From assembly GCA_002503205.1 (NCBI GenBank), contig DARE01000054.1:11214-42705 (forward strand): DNA of 31,492 bases. The letters run 5' to 3'. Positions 8,007-15,986 of the stretch are shown piece by piece. The notes beneath the pieces were generated by a model, which had not been told where the DNA came from, made no database searches, and saw only the letters and a list, made by a program, of their open reading frames with translations. The stretch's first letter is position 1. Every line of letters starts with the position of its first letter. Made by a program: the position numbers and the translations under genes. Source of the stretch: Thermoplasmatales archaeon UBA447 (lineage in GTDB: Archaea > Thermoplasmatota > Thermoplasmata > Thermoplasmatales > Thermoplasmataceae).

Positions 8007-8306
8007 ATGGTTAAGATGTCACATGGCCCTAGAGCGGGCTCCAGGATGAAAATGACAAAAAGGGCATCCGAAAAGGGAATGCCCAAAGTTAACGAGTTCT
8101 TAAAGAAATTCAGCGAGGGAGATCTGGCTGCCATATCAATAGAGCCATCCGTTCACTCCGGAATGCCCCACCACGGTTTTCAGGGACTTACTGGAAGAGT
8201 AGTAAGATCCCAGGGATCCTGTTATATGGTTAAGGTTAAGGTTGGAGGAAAGGAGAAAATGATACTTGCTGGCCCAGTTCACCTTAAGAAGATTGATGGT
8301 GTCTGA
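8007..8306 (+). CDS. rpl21e: 50S ribosomal protein L21e (eL21)
   Basis: Large-subunit ribosomal protein with the family hallmarks: SHGPRAGSRMKMTKR near the N-terminus, the EPSVHSGMPHHGFQGLTGRVV block, and the C-terminal PVHLKKI. At 99 residues it is full length. The ATG follows the pus10 stop directly, with a GGTGA site four bases upstream, and the stop overlaps rpo4 (TGATG). Confidence 0.95.
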   Translation: MVKMSHGPRAGSRMKMTKRASEKGMPKVNEFLKKFSEGDLAAISIEPSVHSGMPHHGFQGLTGRVVRSQGSCYMVKVKVGGKEKMILAGPVHLKKIDGV

Positions 8307-8611
8307 TGAAAACCAGGTACATCTCGATCCCTGAAGCCTACGATTTGCTCTCAAAGAAAACAGATTATACAGAAACAGAGGGTGAAAACCTTTCATATGT
8401 TGAACATCTGATGAAGATGAAGGGCTCTGAGGCAAAGAAGGTTAAGTCAGAACTTATGAAAAAATTCAAGCTAAACGAGAAGGTTGCAACAAAGCTCGTT
8501 GACATAGCACCTAAGACTAAGGAGGAGTTTACCAGCATTCTTTCTTCATACAGTGTGCTTCTCAGTGAGGAAGAGTTAAATAACCTTATTGCCATTTTCT
8601 CTGAAGACTGA
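8306..8611 (+). CDS. rpo4: DNA-directed RNA polymerase subunit Rpo4 (RpoF)
   Basis: Forms the stalk of archaeal RNA polymerase with Rpo7 and binds emerging RNA. At 101 residues it has the all-helical Rpb4/HRDC-like fold, with the conserved EAYDLL start, the NEKVATKLVDIAPKTKEEF segment and the acidic SEEELNNLIAIF end. Its location between L21e and the DUF655 gene is the widely conserved archaeal order. It overlaps rpl21e by one base. Confidence 0.92.
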   Translation: MKTRYISIPEAYDLLSKKTDYTETEGENLSYVEHLMKMKGSEAKKVKSELMKKFKLNEKVATKLVDIAPKTKEEFTSILSSYSVLLSEEELNNLIAIFSED

Positions 8612-8624
8612 ATGAGGTCAGGAC

Positions 8625-9173
8625 TTGGAAGAATTCGCCTATATTCTGGATTATTTGCCACAGGGGAGGGCAAATGATAAAAGTTACCATAAATCATCCC
8701 TGGCATTAGCCGTAGGCGAAATGGAATTCAAGCTTCTGGAACTTATCCCGAAGCCTAACGCAGTCATTGCAATAGGAGACAGGGTTTACATTGGAAAGGA
8801 TCAGCAGAAGAGAGACAAAATTCTATCCGTGAAGAGACGTATTCCATACTCAGAACTCACAAATGCAGCAATGAATGAACTCCCTTTCATACTGGAGAGC
8901 ATAGTGAGGAAAAGAGAGCCGTTTTTCGTGGAATTTTTCAATAAGGCGGAGTCCATAAACACAAGGATGCATTCTCTTGAACTTCTTCCCGGATTTGGCA
9001 ACAAGAGCATGTGGTCAGTCATTGAGGAGAGGAAGAAGAAACCATTCACATCCCTGGATGAGGTTTCAGAAAGGATAAAAACAGTTCATCATCCACAGAA
9101 GATGATTGCCAACAGGATTGTTGAGGAGCTCCAGGAAAGGAACGAGAAATACAAACTGTTCGTTGCAAGATGA
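8625..9173 (+). CDS. DUF655 family predicted RNA-binding protein
   Basis: A conserved archaeal protein of unknown biochemical role (the COG1491 type), predicted to bind RNA. The N-terminal half looks like an OB-fold (FKLLELIPKPNAVIAIGDRVYIGKD), and the C-terminal half has a helix-hairpin-helix motif (LELLPGFGNKSMWSVIEERKK) that could touch nucleic acid. At 182 residues it is normal length. The start is TTG at 8625 with GAGGT six bases upstream; the ATG at 8612 is out of frame. It sits between rpo4 and ksgA, overlapping ksgA by four bases (ATGA), so a link to rRNA or tRNA maturation is a reasonable inference. Confidence 0.85.
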   Translation: MEEFAYILDYLPQGRANDKSYHKSSLALAVGEMEFKLLELIPKPNAVIAIGDRVYIGKDQQKRDKILSVKRRIPYSELTNAAMNELPFILESIVRKREPFFVEFFNKAESINTRMHSLELLPGFGNKSMWSVIEERKKKPFTSLDEVSERIKTVHHPQKMIANRIVEELQERNEKYKLFVAR

Positions 9174-9916
9174 GACCACTTGAGTCTGGTAAGTACAGAA
9201 AATACGGCCAGGTGTTCCTGAAGGACAGGAACATGGCCATGTATGAGGCCACACTTTTTGATATTCATGAAGATACATCTATTCTGGAAATAGGTCCCGG
9301 AGAAGGATCGCTGACAACTTTTCTTCTTCAGGCTGGGGCCATTGTTACTGCTGTGGAGCCAGATCACCGATTCGTCCAGGCTCTTGAGGAGAAATTCAGT
9401 AACGAGATATCCAGCCATAGGCTGCAGCTGATCAAAGGGGATTTTCTGAAGATCGGAGGAATGTCAATTGATGCAATTTTCGGGAACATACCATACAGCA
9501 TCTCCTCCCCCATACTTTTCTCCCTGAACAGATTCACCTTCAGTAAATGTATTCTAATGGTACAGGCTGAATTTGCCAGGCGGATGGTTGCCATAAAAGG
9601 AACTCCGGACTATTCGAGGCTGTCAGTAAGTACCCAGCTGAGGTATAAGGCAAAGATCGAGAGGAAGGTACCAAGGAACTGTTTTTCGCCTGTTCCTGAA
9701 GTCGATTCCGCAATAGTTACGTTAATGCCACTTAATCTTCATTCTGAGGCTGAATTGAAATCTGTGGAGAATGTCATCAGGGAACTTTTCTCCCACAGAA
9801 GGAAAAAAATAGGGTCCCTTTACAGGGAATCGCCTGCAGATATTTATGAAAAAAGGGTTGAAGATTTATCCCCTGAGGAAATCTTCAACTTTGCTGCTTC
9901 TGTTGAGATGCCTTAG
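9170..9916 (+). CDS. ksgA: 16S rRNA dimethyladenosine transferase KsgA/Dim1
   Basis: SAM-dependent enzyme that dimethylates two adjacent adenines at the 3' end of 16S rRNA, a late small-subunit assembly step. The AdoMet-binding motif I is ILEIGPGEGSL (residues 38-48), with the acidic ribose-binding residue in AVEPDHRF. The catalytic motif NIPY is at residues 106-109, and the C-terminal helical region follows. At 248 residues it is slightly short but complete. It overlaps the DUF655 gene by four bases and closes the superoperon. Its last 32 bases overlap the convergent SPFH gene. Confidence 0.93.
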   Translation: MRPLESGKYRKYGQVFLKDRNMAMYEATLFDIHEDTSILEIGPGEGSLTTFLLQAGAIVTAVEPDHRFVQALEEKFSNEISSHRLQLIKGDFLKIGGMSIDAIFGNIPYSISSPILFSLNRFTFSKCILMVQAEFARRMVAIKGTPDYSRLSVSTQLRYKAKIERKVPRNCFSPVPEVDSAIVTLMPLNLHSEAELKSVENVIRELFSHRRKKIGSLYRESPADIYEKRVEDLSPEEIFNFAASVEMP

Positions 9917-10715
9917 TAAGCTGCTTAATGTTCTTTGCAACCTCATCGAGGCCCATAACAGTCATTGGCTCAACAGATCCTGCTGTAGGAGTCTGGACAG
10001 GGACCATCATAAGCGTTCCTTTGCCCTCAAGCCCAATTTCATAAAGTATGTTGAGCCATCTCAACTGAAATGCTGTTGGATTTGTTGTATACTGATCAGC
10101 AGCCTCGACCATCTTCTGTGCTGCTTCAACCTCTGCCAGAGCAAGAGTGACTCTCGACCTCCTCTCCCTCTCTGCTGAGGCCTGCCTTGACATTGCCTCC
10201 TGAAGAGCATTTGGAACTATTACATCCCTTATCTCGACAGATGAAACCTTGATGCCCCAGTGCTCTGTCTTCTCATCAATAATCTCCCTTGCAGCTTCTC
10301 CTATCTTTTCCCTTTCTGACAGTATTTCATCAAAGGATGATTTACCAAGAACCTCTCTCAATGTTGTCTGAGCAGAATAGTTGGTTGCAACTCCGAAATT
10401 TTCAACATTCAGAACAGATTTCTGTGGGTCTATCACCTGGAAATACATCACAGCATCCACATTAATAGGGACGTTATCCTTTGTGAATGTACTTTCTGTC
10501 TTGAAAGATACAGCCTGTATTCTTGTTGAGATTATTGGATTCAGCTTTGATATGAAAGGGTACACGTAGATAATACCTGGCCCCTTCATCTGGGTGAACC
10601 TTCCAAGAGTGAACACTGCTCCCCTTTCCCATTCCTTCAGGATGTGCAGTCCACTCAGCAATATCAGGAGTATGACTATTCCTATGAATATGAACACATA
10701 ATCAATAGTAGACAT
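9885..10715 (-). CDS. SPFH/stomatin-like membrane protein
   Basis: Stomatin/prohibitin family scaffold protein. It has one N-terminal membrane helix (VFIFIGIVILLILLSGL), then the SPFH domain (VFTLGRFTQMKGPGIIYVYPF, QAVSFKTESTFTKDNVPINVDAVMYFQV in outline), and a coiled-coil region rich in Ala, Glu and Arg (AMSRQASAERERRSRVTLALAEVEAA). Such proteins oligomerise at the membrane and often act with an NfeD-type protease partner, but none is encoded next to it here. The frame runs upstream to 10889, yet the ATG at 10715 is exactly 26 bases from a TATA box and precedes the membrane helix, so 276 residues is chosen. The upstream 58 codons would lie across the divergent phosphoribosyltransferase promoter. 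Confidence 0.9.
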   Translation of the reverse strand: MSTIDYVFIFIGIVILLILLSGLHILKEWERGAVFTLGRFTQMKGPGIIYVYPFISKLNPIISTRIQAVSFKTESTFTKDNVPINVDAVMYFQVIDPQKSVLNVENFGVATNYSAQTTLREVLGKSSFDEILSEREKIGEAAREIIDEKTEHWGIKVSSVEIRDVIVPNALQEAMSRQASAERERRSRVTLALAEVEAAQKMVEAADQYTTNPTAFQLRWLNILYEIGLEGKGTLMMVPVQTPTAGSVEPMTVMGLDEVAKNIKQLTKASQQKQQS

Positions 10716-10736
10716 GATCAAGTATGGTAATCGCAC

Positions 10737-10745
10737 TATAAAATT
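10737..10745 (-). promoter_or_regulatory. TATA box of the SPFH gene
   Basis: The minus strand reads CAATTTTATAGTG, with its centre 26 bases from the ATG at 10715. This supports a leaderless transcript and rules out the longer reading from 10889. Confidence 0.5.
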
Positions 10746-10770
10746 GTTTACAAAAATAATTATTACAATG

Positions 10771-10824
10771 TTACCGGCAGAACCGCATTTTTTTATATTG
10801 AAATCCACGATAAGGTGCCGGTAA
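10771..10824. promoter_or_regulatory. Inverted repeat flanking the phosphoribosyltransferase TATA box
   Basis: TTACCGGCA (10771-10779) and its exact reverse complement TGCCGGTAA (10816-10824) flank the TATA box TTTATATT (10792-10799). The two arms are 45 bases apart centre to centre, in the gap between the divergent SPFH and phosphoribosyltransferase genes. The arrangement suggests a pair of sites for a dimeric repressor or a loop. No regulator is known for it. Confidence 0.45.
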
Positions 10825-10830
10825 TATTTC

Positions 10831-11487
10831 ATGGATTTTAGAGCCAGACTGGTTTCATGGGAACAGATAGACACATGGTGTGGAAACATCAGAGAAAAGG
10901 TTTCAAACAGTTACAGGCCCGATATGATCATAGCTCTGGCAAGAGGAGGCCTTGTTCCAGCCAGAGTCCTGGCTGATATGCTCTGGATAAAGGACCTGAT
11001 CTCCGTCAAGACGGAACACTGGGGAATAACTGCTACAGCCAGCGGTAAAGCTGTTCTTAAGGATCCTGGAAACCTTAACATAGAGGGAAAAAAAGTCCTG
11101 ATTGTTGATGATATTACAGATACCGGACAGAGCATGAAACTTGCTTATGATTTCATTAAGGAGCAGAAACCTGCGGAAATCAGAACAGTTACAATGCTTC
11201 ACATAACCAGGTCTTCCTTCATACCAGATTTCTTCTCAGAGATTATTGATGAGAAGAACTGGGCATGGTTCATATTTCCATGGAATGTTTATGAGGACCT
11301 TGACAACCTTCTTTCCAGAATACTGAAGGGCAGGATGACATTCACCCAGATTGAAAATGAACTGAAGGACCAGTTCAACCTGAACATTGACTCTTCATTC
11401 CTTTCACATATTCTGGACGAGTTCAGAAAAGCTGGAAGGATAGTTCAGGAGGACCACACCTTCAGCAAGCCTCCGGAATCACAGTGA
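10831..11487 (+). CDS. Predicted phosphoribosyltransferase with C-terminal extension
   Basis: Type I phosphoribosyltransferase fold. The PRPP-binding motif is VLIVDDITDTGQS and the upstream PPi loop is IIALARGGLVPARVLAD. It resembles the archaeal COG2236 group, related to hypoxanthine/xanthine phosphoribosyltransferases, so purine salvage is likely, but the base used cannot be read from sequence. After the catalytic domain (about residues 1-160) a segment of about 55 residues (GRMTFTQIENELKDQF... through FRKAGRIVQED) looks like a small winged-helix fold. It starts 32 bases after a TATA box and shares a regulated-looking promoter region. Its 3' end overlaps the convergent carbamate kinase by nine bases. 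Confidence 0.82.
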   Translation: MDFRARLVSWEQIDTWCGNIREKVSNSYRPDMIIALARGGLVPARVLADMLWIKDLISVKTEHWGITATASGKAVLKDPGNLNIEGKKVLIVDDITDTGQSMKLAYDFIKEQKPAEIRTVTMLHITRSSFIPDFFSEIIDEKNWAWFIFPWNVYEDLDNLLSRILKGRMTFTQIENELKDQFNLNIDSSFLSHILDEFRKAGRIVQEDHTFSKPPESQ

Positions 11488-12420
11488 ACTGGCTTCAATT
11501 ACAGTTCCAGATTTTCCCCTGGCAACTTCGGTAGCCTTGTCAAGTGAGCCGATCACAGCCTTTTTGCCCCCTTTTTTCACAAATTCCAGGGCTGCAAGAA
11601 CCTTTGGCCCCATGCTTCCACTTGCGAACTGGCCCTGGTCAAAGTCCCTCTGGAGCCTTTCAGCAGATACTCGCCCAATCAATTCCTCATTCTCCTTTCC
11701 GAAATTTCTCTTGGCACCCTCCACATCTGTCAGGATTATGAAAGTTGAGGCCTCCACGATTCTTGCAAGCAGAGAGGATGCAAGATCCTTGTCGATCACT
11801 GCGTCCACCCCTGCATATCCTGAGGGAGTCTTTATGACCGGTATTCCACCCCCTCCGGAGGCCACGGGGAGAAAACCCTCTCTGAGGAGTGAGATTATCT
11901 GGTTCCTTTCAACAATATCCACTGGAGTGGGGGACGGAACGAGCCTTCTGTACCCTTTTCCTGGCTCCTCCCGCATTTTCCATCCCTTCATTTTCTGAAG
12001 CCGGGCAGATTCGTTTTCTGAGTAATAGGGCCCTATAGGCTTTGTTGGGTTACTGAATGCTGGATCATTCTGGTCCACAACCGATCTTGTCATCAGAACT
12101 GAGGGTTCTTTTGAGATTGCCAGCCTGAACCTTACCCTGTCCCATCCGTTAGAAAGCATTTCCCCTATAAGTCCCTGAGACATGGCCCCACAGGCATGGA
12201 GAGGCATTGGCTTTACCGTCCGGACAGCAGATTCGTTCTGAAGGAGTATGGAACCCACCTGTGGACCGTTTCCATGGGATATCACAACCTCATTGCCCTC
12301 AATTACCTCTGCAAGTTTCTGGAAGGCCTGTTCTGCCCTATCTGCCTGTGTTTCAAAGGTCTGGTCATCACCCTTTCTCAGGAGTGCGTTCCCGCCAAAA
12401 GCTATGACAATTCTTTCCAT
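11479..12420 (-). CDS. arcC: Carbamate kinase
   Basis: Amino-acid-kinase-fold enzyme that interconverts carbamoyl phosphate plus ADP with carbamate plus ATP. Signatures include IVIAFGGNALL at the N-terminus, VVISHGNGPQVG, the family block PVASGGGGIPVI, the GVDAVIDKDLASSLLA segment, and GSMGPKVLAALEF near the C-terminus. At 313 residues it is full length. In fermenters it makes ATP from carbamoyl phosphate; in some archaea a related enzyme serves carbamoyl phosphate synthesis. No arcA or arcB lies beside it, and carAB is encoded about 2.5 kb away, so its direction here is open. A TATA-like box lies around 12452-12462 on the minus strand. Confidence 0.93.
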   Translation of the reverse strand: MERIVIAFGGNALLRKGDDQTFETQADRAEQAFQKLAEVIEGNEVVISHGNGPQVGSILLQNESAVRTVKPMPLHACGAMSQGLIGEMLSNGWDRVRFRLAISKEPSVLMTRSVVDQNDPAFSNPTKPIGPYYSENESARLQKMKGWKMREEPGKGYRRLVPSPTPVDIVERNQIISLLREGFLPVASGGGGIPVIKTPSGYAGVDAVIDKDLASSLLARIVEASTFIILTDVEGAKRNFGKENEELIGRVSAERLQRDFDQGQFASGSMGPKVLAALEFVKKGGKKAVIGSLDKATEVARGKSGTVIEASSL

Positions 12421-12569
12421 AAGGCCACTGAGAAATGGTGAATATGAAGCAGTTATTTAAGGAATTCAGGATAGATCCGGCATTTCATATTCAGGATGTG
12501 TTATTTCCATGTTAACAGAACTCATCCGCCAAAATAGATATGCCACTATTTGCATTTACTATTGATAAT

Positions 12570-13757
12570 ATGACATCTCTTGGATGGGTAAAGGATGAAA
12601 TCAAAGAATTGAAGGATAATGGACGATTTGTCCCCATAAGGATCATTGAGAGTTCCCAGGGCCCATGGATCAGGATAGAGGGTAAGATGAAACTCAACAT
12701 GTGCAGCAATAATTACCTGGGTCTTGCAAATCATCCTGAGGTGAAAAAAGCAGCAAAGGAGGCCATCGATGAATTTGGAGTGGGAGCCGGAGCAGTAAGA
12801 TCCATTGCAGGTACCAATGATCTGCATGCAAGGCTTGAGGAAAAGGTTGCCAGATTCAAGCATATGGAATCTTCCCTTGTCTATCAGGGGGGCCTTCTGG
12901 CTAATTCCGGGACAATACCATCACTGGTGGGAAAGGAGGATATTGTCTTCAGCGAAGAACTGAATCATGCAAGCATAATAGACGGGGTAAGGCTGAGTTC
13001 AGCATCAAGAGCTGTGTTCAGGCACATGGACATGAAGGATCTTGAGAAGGTTATAACGGAAAAGAGGAAGAGCGGCAGGAGGAGCCTTATAATCACCGAT
13101 GGAGTTTTCAGCATGGATGGCGACATAGCACCCCTTAAGGAGATTGTGGAGATTGCAGAGAAGCACGATTCAATGACTTATGTGGATGATGCACATGGTG
13201 AGGGTGTGCTAGGAGATCATGGAAGAGGAATATGTGACCACTTCAATGTTTCAGGAAGGGTTGACGTTGAAATGGGGACATTCTCAAAGGCTGTGGGCTC
13301 CATGGGAGGATTCGTCGCCGGCAATGCAGATCTTATAGAACTTCTCAAGAGAAAGGCCAGACCATTTCTTTTCAGCAGTGCGCTTAATCCTGCTGATACT
13401 GCTGCCGTCCTGAAATCAATTGAAATCATGGAAAGGGATGACACTTTGCTCAGAAAGTTGTGGAGCAACTCTGAAAGGTTGAAGAAGGGGCTTGTTAATG
13501 CAGGGTTTAACCTTGGAAATTCCAAGACCCCCATCACCCCAGTGATTGTAGGGGATGAGAAGAAGACGCTTCTTCTGAGCGAGGAACTCTACAGGGAGAG
13601 CGATATATTTGCCTCTCCGATTGTATTTCCGACTGTTCCCAGAGGCACTGCCAGGATCAGGCTGATGCCATCGGCAGTCCACTCAGAAAGTGATATAGAA
13701 AAAACTGTTGAGGCTTTTGAAGCAGCAGGGAAAAAGCTTGGAATAACCGGACACTGA
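12570..13757 (+). CDS. kbl: Alpha-oxoamine synthase, probably glycine C-acetyltransferase (2-amino-3-ketobutyrate CoA ligase)
   Basis: PLP-dependent acyl-CoA:amino acid condensing enzyme of the KBL/BioF/ALA synthase family. It has the substrate-entry block LNMCSNNYLGLANHPEV, the DDAHGEGVLGDHGRG segment holding the PLP-ring Asp and His, the Lys Schiff-base motif GTFSKAVGSMGG, and FSSALNPADTAAV. The N-terminal WVKDEIKELKDNGRFVPIR is typical of archaeal KBL-like proteins that cleave 2-amino-3-ketobutyrate to glycine and acetyl-CoA in threonine breakdown. No threonine dehydrogenase gene is adjacent, so BioF-like or other condensation remains possible. A frame-start ATG at 12540 adds ten residues; the ATG at 12570 fits the family start and lies about 30 bases from an AAATAGATA box. 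Confidence 0.85.
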   Translation: MTSLGWVKDEIKELKDNGRFVPIRIIESSQGPWIRIEGKMKLNMCSNNYLGLANHPEVKKAAKEAIDEFGVGAGAVRSIAGTNDLHARLEEKVARFKHMESSLVYQGGLLANSGTIPSLVGKEDIVFSEELNHASIIDGVRLSSASRAVFRHMDMKDLEKVITEKRKSGRRSLIITDGVFSMDGDIAPLKEIVEIAEKHDSMTYVDDAHGEGVLGDHGRGICDHFNVSGRVDVEMGTFSKAVGSMGGFVAGNADLIELLKRKARPFLFSSALNPADTAAVLKSIEIMERDDTLLRKLWSNSERLKKGLVNAGFNLGNSKTPITPVIVGDEKKTLLLSEELYRESDIFASPIVFPTVPRGTARIRLMPSAVHSESDIEKTVEAFEAAGKKLGITGH

Positions 13758-13774
13758 TCCGGCATTCCTGAATA

Positions 13775-14116
13775 TTAGAAGGTTAGGACTTCATATCCCT
13801 TTTTTATGTAGGAAGAAACAATCGGGCCGATAGGATCCACAGAAAGCCCTATTGATAGAAGCTTATCGGTTATGTTTTCCTTTGTTGCAACAGCGGAACA
13901 AGCGTTCGGAATTATTCCATCCTTTATGGCATCCTTCAAAATAGATGCAAATTCCTGGTTTGTGGTGGCCAGCTTCTCAGAAGGCCCGAAAAGTATGATT
14001 CTCACATCATTGAGCCACTTATTCTTTGCAGCATTGTAGGCAAACCTCATTCCGGTCATTGCCTTCCCCACTGCCTCCTCTCCACTGGATATTATGACAA
14101 GTATGTTTTCTGCCAT
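13775..14116 (-). CDS. DsrE-like small protein
   Basis: A 113-residue protein with the DsrE/DsrF-like Rossmann-type fold: a first strand ILVIISSGEE, a helix with AMTGMRFAYNAAKN, a second strand VRIILFGPSEKL, and the C-terminal SYIKKGYEVLTF. A single Cys in NACSAVA lies where family members often carry their sulfur-binding residue. Relatives act in sulfur transfer or are uncharacterised peroxiredoxin-like proteins. It stands alone, convergent with kbl (17-base gap) and divergent from sfsA. The AT-rich GATATATTCTTATT around 14137-14150 probably holds both promoters. AGGAG precedes the ATG by about a dozen bases. Confidence 0.7.
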   Translation of the reverse strand: MAENILVIISSGEEAVGKAMTGMRFAYNAAKNKWLNDVRIILFGPSEKLATTNQEFASILKDAIKDGIIPNACSAVATKENITDKLLSIGLSVDPIGPIVSSYIKKGYEVLTF

Positions 14117-14171
14117 AGTTGCCCATTAACTCCTGAGATATATTCTTATTGAATCTGCATATGTGTGATGA

Positions 14172-14864
14172 TTGCTCAAACTCACCTTACCCCCTGTTGG
14201 AAGTGTAATGCTATCAACTGCGGAAACTCATTATGAGGGCACAGTGCTGCAGAGAGATAACAGGTTTATCGTGACTGTTGCATATAATGGTCAGAGGATT
14301 GAATGCCACCTTCATGATCCGGGCAGACTCAAGGAACTCATTTTCCCCGGCAATAGAGTGCTTTTCAGGGATTCACCCGGAAAGAGGACCAGATACTCCA
14401 TTACTGCTGGAATGAGGGATGGGGATTGGATACTGACTGATTCCAGATTTCACAACAGGCTTGCCTCTATGTTTCTGCCAGAGGGCACAGAAAGAGAGGT
14501 TTCACTGGGAAAAAGCAGAATAGACTTCAGGTGGAATGATACTTACATAGAGGTAAAGGGTTGTTCCATGCTCGCCGGGGATATGGCAGTATTTCCTGAT
14601 GCGCCAACCATCAGAGGGACCCATCATCTGAAGCTCCTGACAGATATTATGAGAAATGGCGGCAATGCCATGCTGGCAGTGCTTATTTTCAGCCACAGAG
14701 CAGGTTGTTTTTCCCCTAATTTCCAGACAGATCCGGAATTCGGTAATGCATTCTCTGACTTCATTGATGCTGGCGGCGCCGTATTTCTGCCTAAATTCAG
14801 CCTGGAATATGGAAAAATAATATTCAGGGGCACAACAGGTATCTGCAGGGAATATTTCAGATGA
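14172..14864 (+). CDS. sfsA: SfsA family protein
   Basis: Homologue of the bacterial 'sugar fermentation stimulation' protein, a nucleic-acid-binding protein with an OB-like N-terminal domain and a C-terminal restriction-nuclease-like fold. Family features visible are HLHDPGRLKELIFPGNRV, the ILTDSRFHNRLA block, the acidic nuclease-type motif IDFRWNDTYIEVKGC, and the HLKLLTDI helix. The in vivo role is not settled. The start is uncertain: TTG at 14172 gives 230 residues, while ATG at 14208 gives 218 and starts close to the conserved EGTVLQRDNRFIV strand. The TATA box around 14137-14147 puts the transcript start near 14168, compatible with either. Confidence 0.85.
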   Translation: MLKLTLPPVGSVMLSTAETHYEGTVLQRDNRFIVTVAYNGQRIECHLHDPGRLKELIFPGNRVLFRDSPGKRTRYSITAGMRDGDWILTDSRFHNRLASMFLPEGTEREVSLGKSRIDFRWNDTYIEVKGCSMLAGDMAVFPDAPTIRGTHHLKLLTDIMRNGGNAMLAVLIFSHRAGCFSPNFQTDPEFGNAFSDFIDAGGAVFLPKFSLEYGKIIFRGTTGICREYFR

Positions 14865-14891
14865 ATCGATCTTTTTTTATCATCCCTTACT

Positions 14892-15986
14892 ATGACTCCT
14901 TCTAGGTTTAAATTGAATTATGACGGAAAACCTAGAAAAAAATCCTTTCTCATACTTGAGGACGGATCTGTTTTTGAAGGCGTTTCCTTTGGATCTGAAA
15001 TTGAAGGTTATGGGGAAGTTGTGTTCACTACATCCATGACAGGATATCTGGAATCCCTGACCGATCCTTCATACAAAAACCAGATACTTGTCTTTGCGAG
15101 CCCCACTGTCGCAAATTACAGCATGGGAAAGAGCAGAATGGAGTCCTCCGGAATAATGGTTTCCGGTGTCATCACAAGGGATTCCCACAGCGTTCTTCAG
15201 GGAGGGGATGACTGGGAGGAATTCAATGACCTTCTTTCAAATAGCGGCATTCCCGGACTGGACATGGTGGATACAAGGGCACTTGTTAGAAAGCTAAGGG
15301 AAAATGGTGTTATGAGGGGATGGATCTGCAGTGATAAATCCCTGAAAAGGGAATTTCCTGATCCAATGGCCGAAGATGTTGTATCCCTTGTGTCACCAAA
15401 ATCTGTCACTACATTTGGCGGAAATGGGACTGGGAAAATCCTCTTCATTGATGTTGGGTCAAAGAACAGCATTAAGGATGAGATGCTCAAATTCTCTTCC
15501 CTTGTGGTGGCATCTCCAAAATCTGACTTTTCAAAGATAGAAGATGATTATTCTCTGATTTTTATCTCAAATGGGCCTGGAGACCCGTCACATATCTCAC
15601 TGGAGCCTGTCAGGAGATTCATAAAGGATATGGCAGGAAAGAAACCGATTTTTGGAGTTTGCCTTGGCCATCAGCTGATCGGGCTTGCCATGGGAGGGAA
15701 AACATTGAAGATGAAATTTGGCCACAGAGGCTCAAACCATGCAGTCTCAGATGGCAGGAGCATTCTTATTACAACTCACAACCACGGATATGCACTTGAT
15801 GAATCATCACTCTCCGGGACAGGGCTTGATGTTGTGCAGAGAGACGTGAATGATCTTACGGTGGAGAGGATAGAAAACAGGAAACTCAGGATATACTCAG
15901 TGCAGTATCATCCTGAGGCCTCTCCGGGGCCGCATGACTCAAAAGGATTTTTCTCAGAGATAAAGAGAGAGATGGGTGAAGCCTGA
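14892..15986 (+). CDS. carA: Carbamoyl-phosphate synthase small subunit (glutaminase)
   Basis: Glutamine amidotransferase subunit that feeds ammonia to CarB for arginine and pyrimidine synthesis. The N-terminal CPSase domain has the FLILEDGSVFEGVSFG start and TTSMTGYLESLTDPSY. The class I amidotransferase domain carries the nucleophile in FGVCLGHQLIG and the His-Glu pair in QYHPEASPGPHDS. At 364 residues it is full length. The ATG at 14892 adds about 18 residues before the usual family start; an oligo-T/TATA-like stretch at 14872-14880 is only about 15 bases before it, so a TTG at 14913 is an alternative. It overlaps carB by one base (TGATG). Confidence 0.95.
   Translation: MTPSRFKLNYDGKPRKKSFLILEDGSVFEGVSFGSEIEGYGEVVFTTSMTGYLESLTDPSYKNQILVFASPTVANYSMGKSRMESSGIMVSGVITRDSHSVLQGGDDWEEFNDLLSNSGIPGLDMVDTRALVRKLRENGVMRGWICSDKSLKREFPDPMAEDVVSLVSPKSVTTFGGNGTGKILFIDVGSKNSIKDEMLKFSSLVVASPKSDFSKIEDDYSLIFISNGPGDPSHISLEPVRRFIKDMAGKKPIFGVCLGHQLIGLAMGGKTLKMKFGHRGSNHAVSDGRSILITTHNHGYALDESSLSGTGLDVVQRDVNDLTVERIENRKLRIYSVQYHPEASPGPHDSKGFFSEIKREMGEA

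Noticed and set aside
10716..10889. 58-codon N-terminal extension of the SPFH protein
   Set aside because: It would run across the divergent phosphoribosyltransferase start and upstream of the TATA box that sits 26 bases before 10715; the extension has no family similarity.
14872..14880. Oligo-T run as terminator of sfsA
   Set aside because: It could equally be the promoter box of carA directly downstream; position alone does not decide, so no terminator is called.
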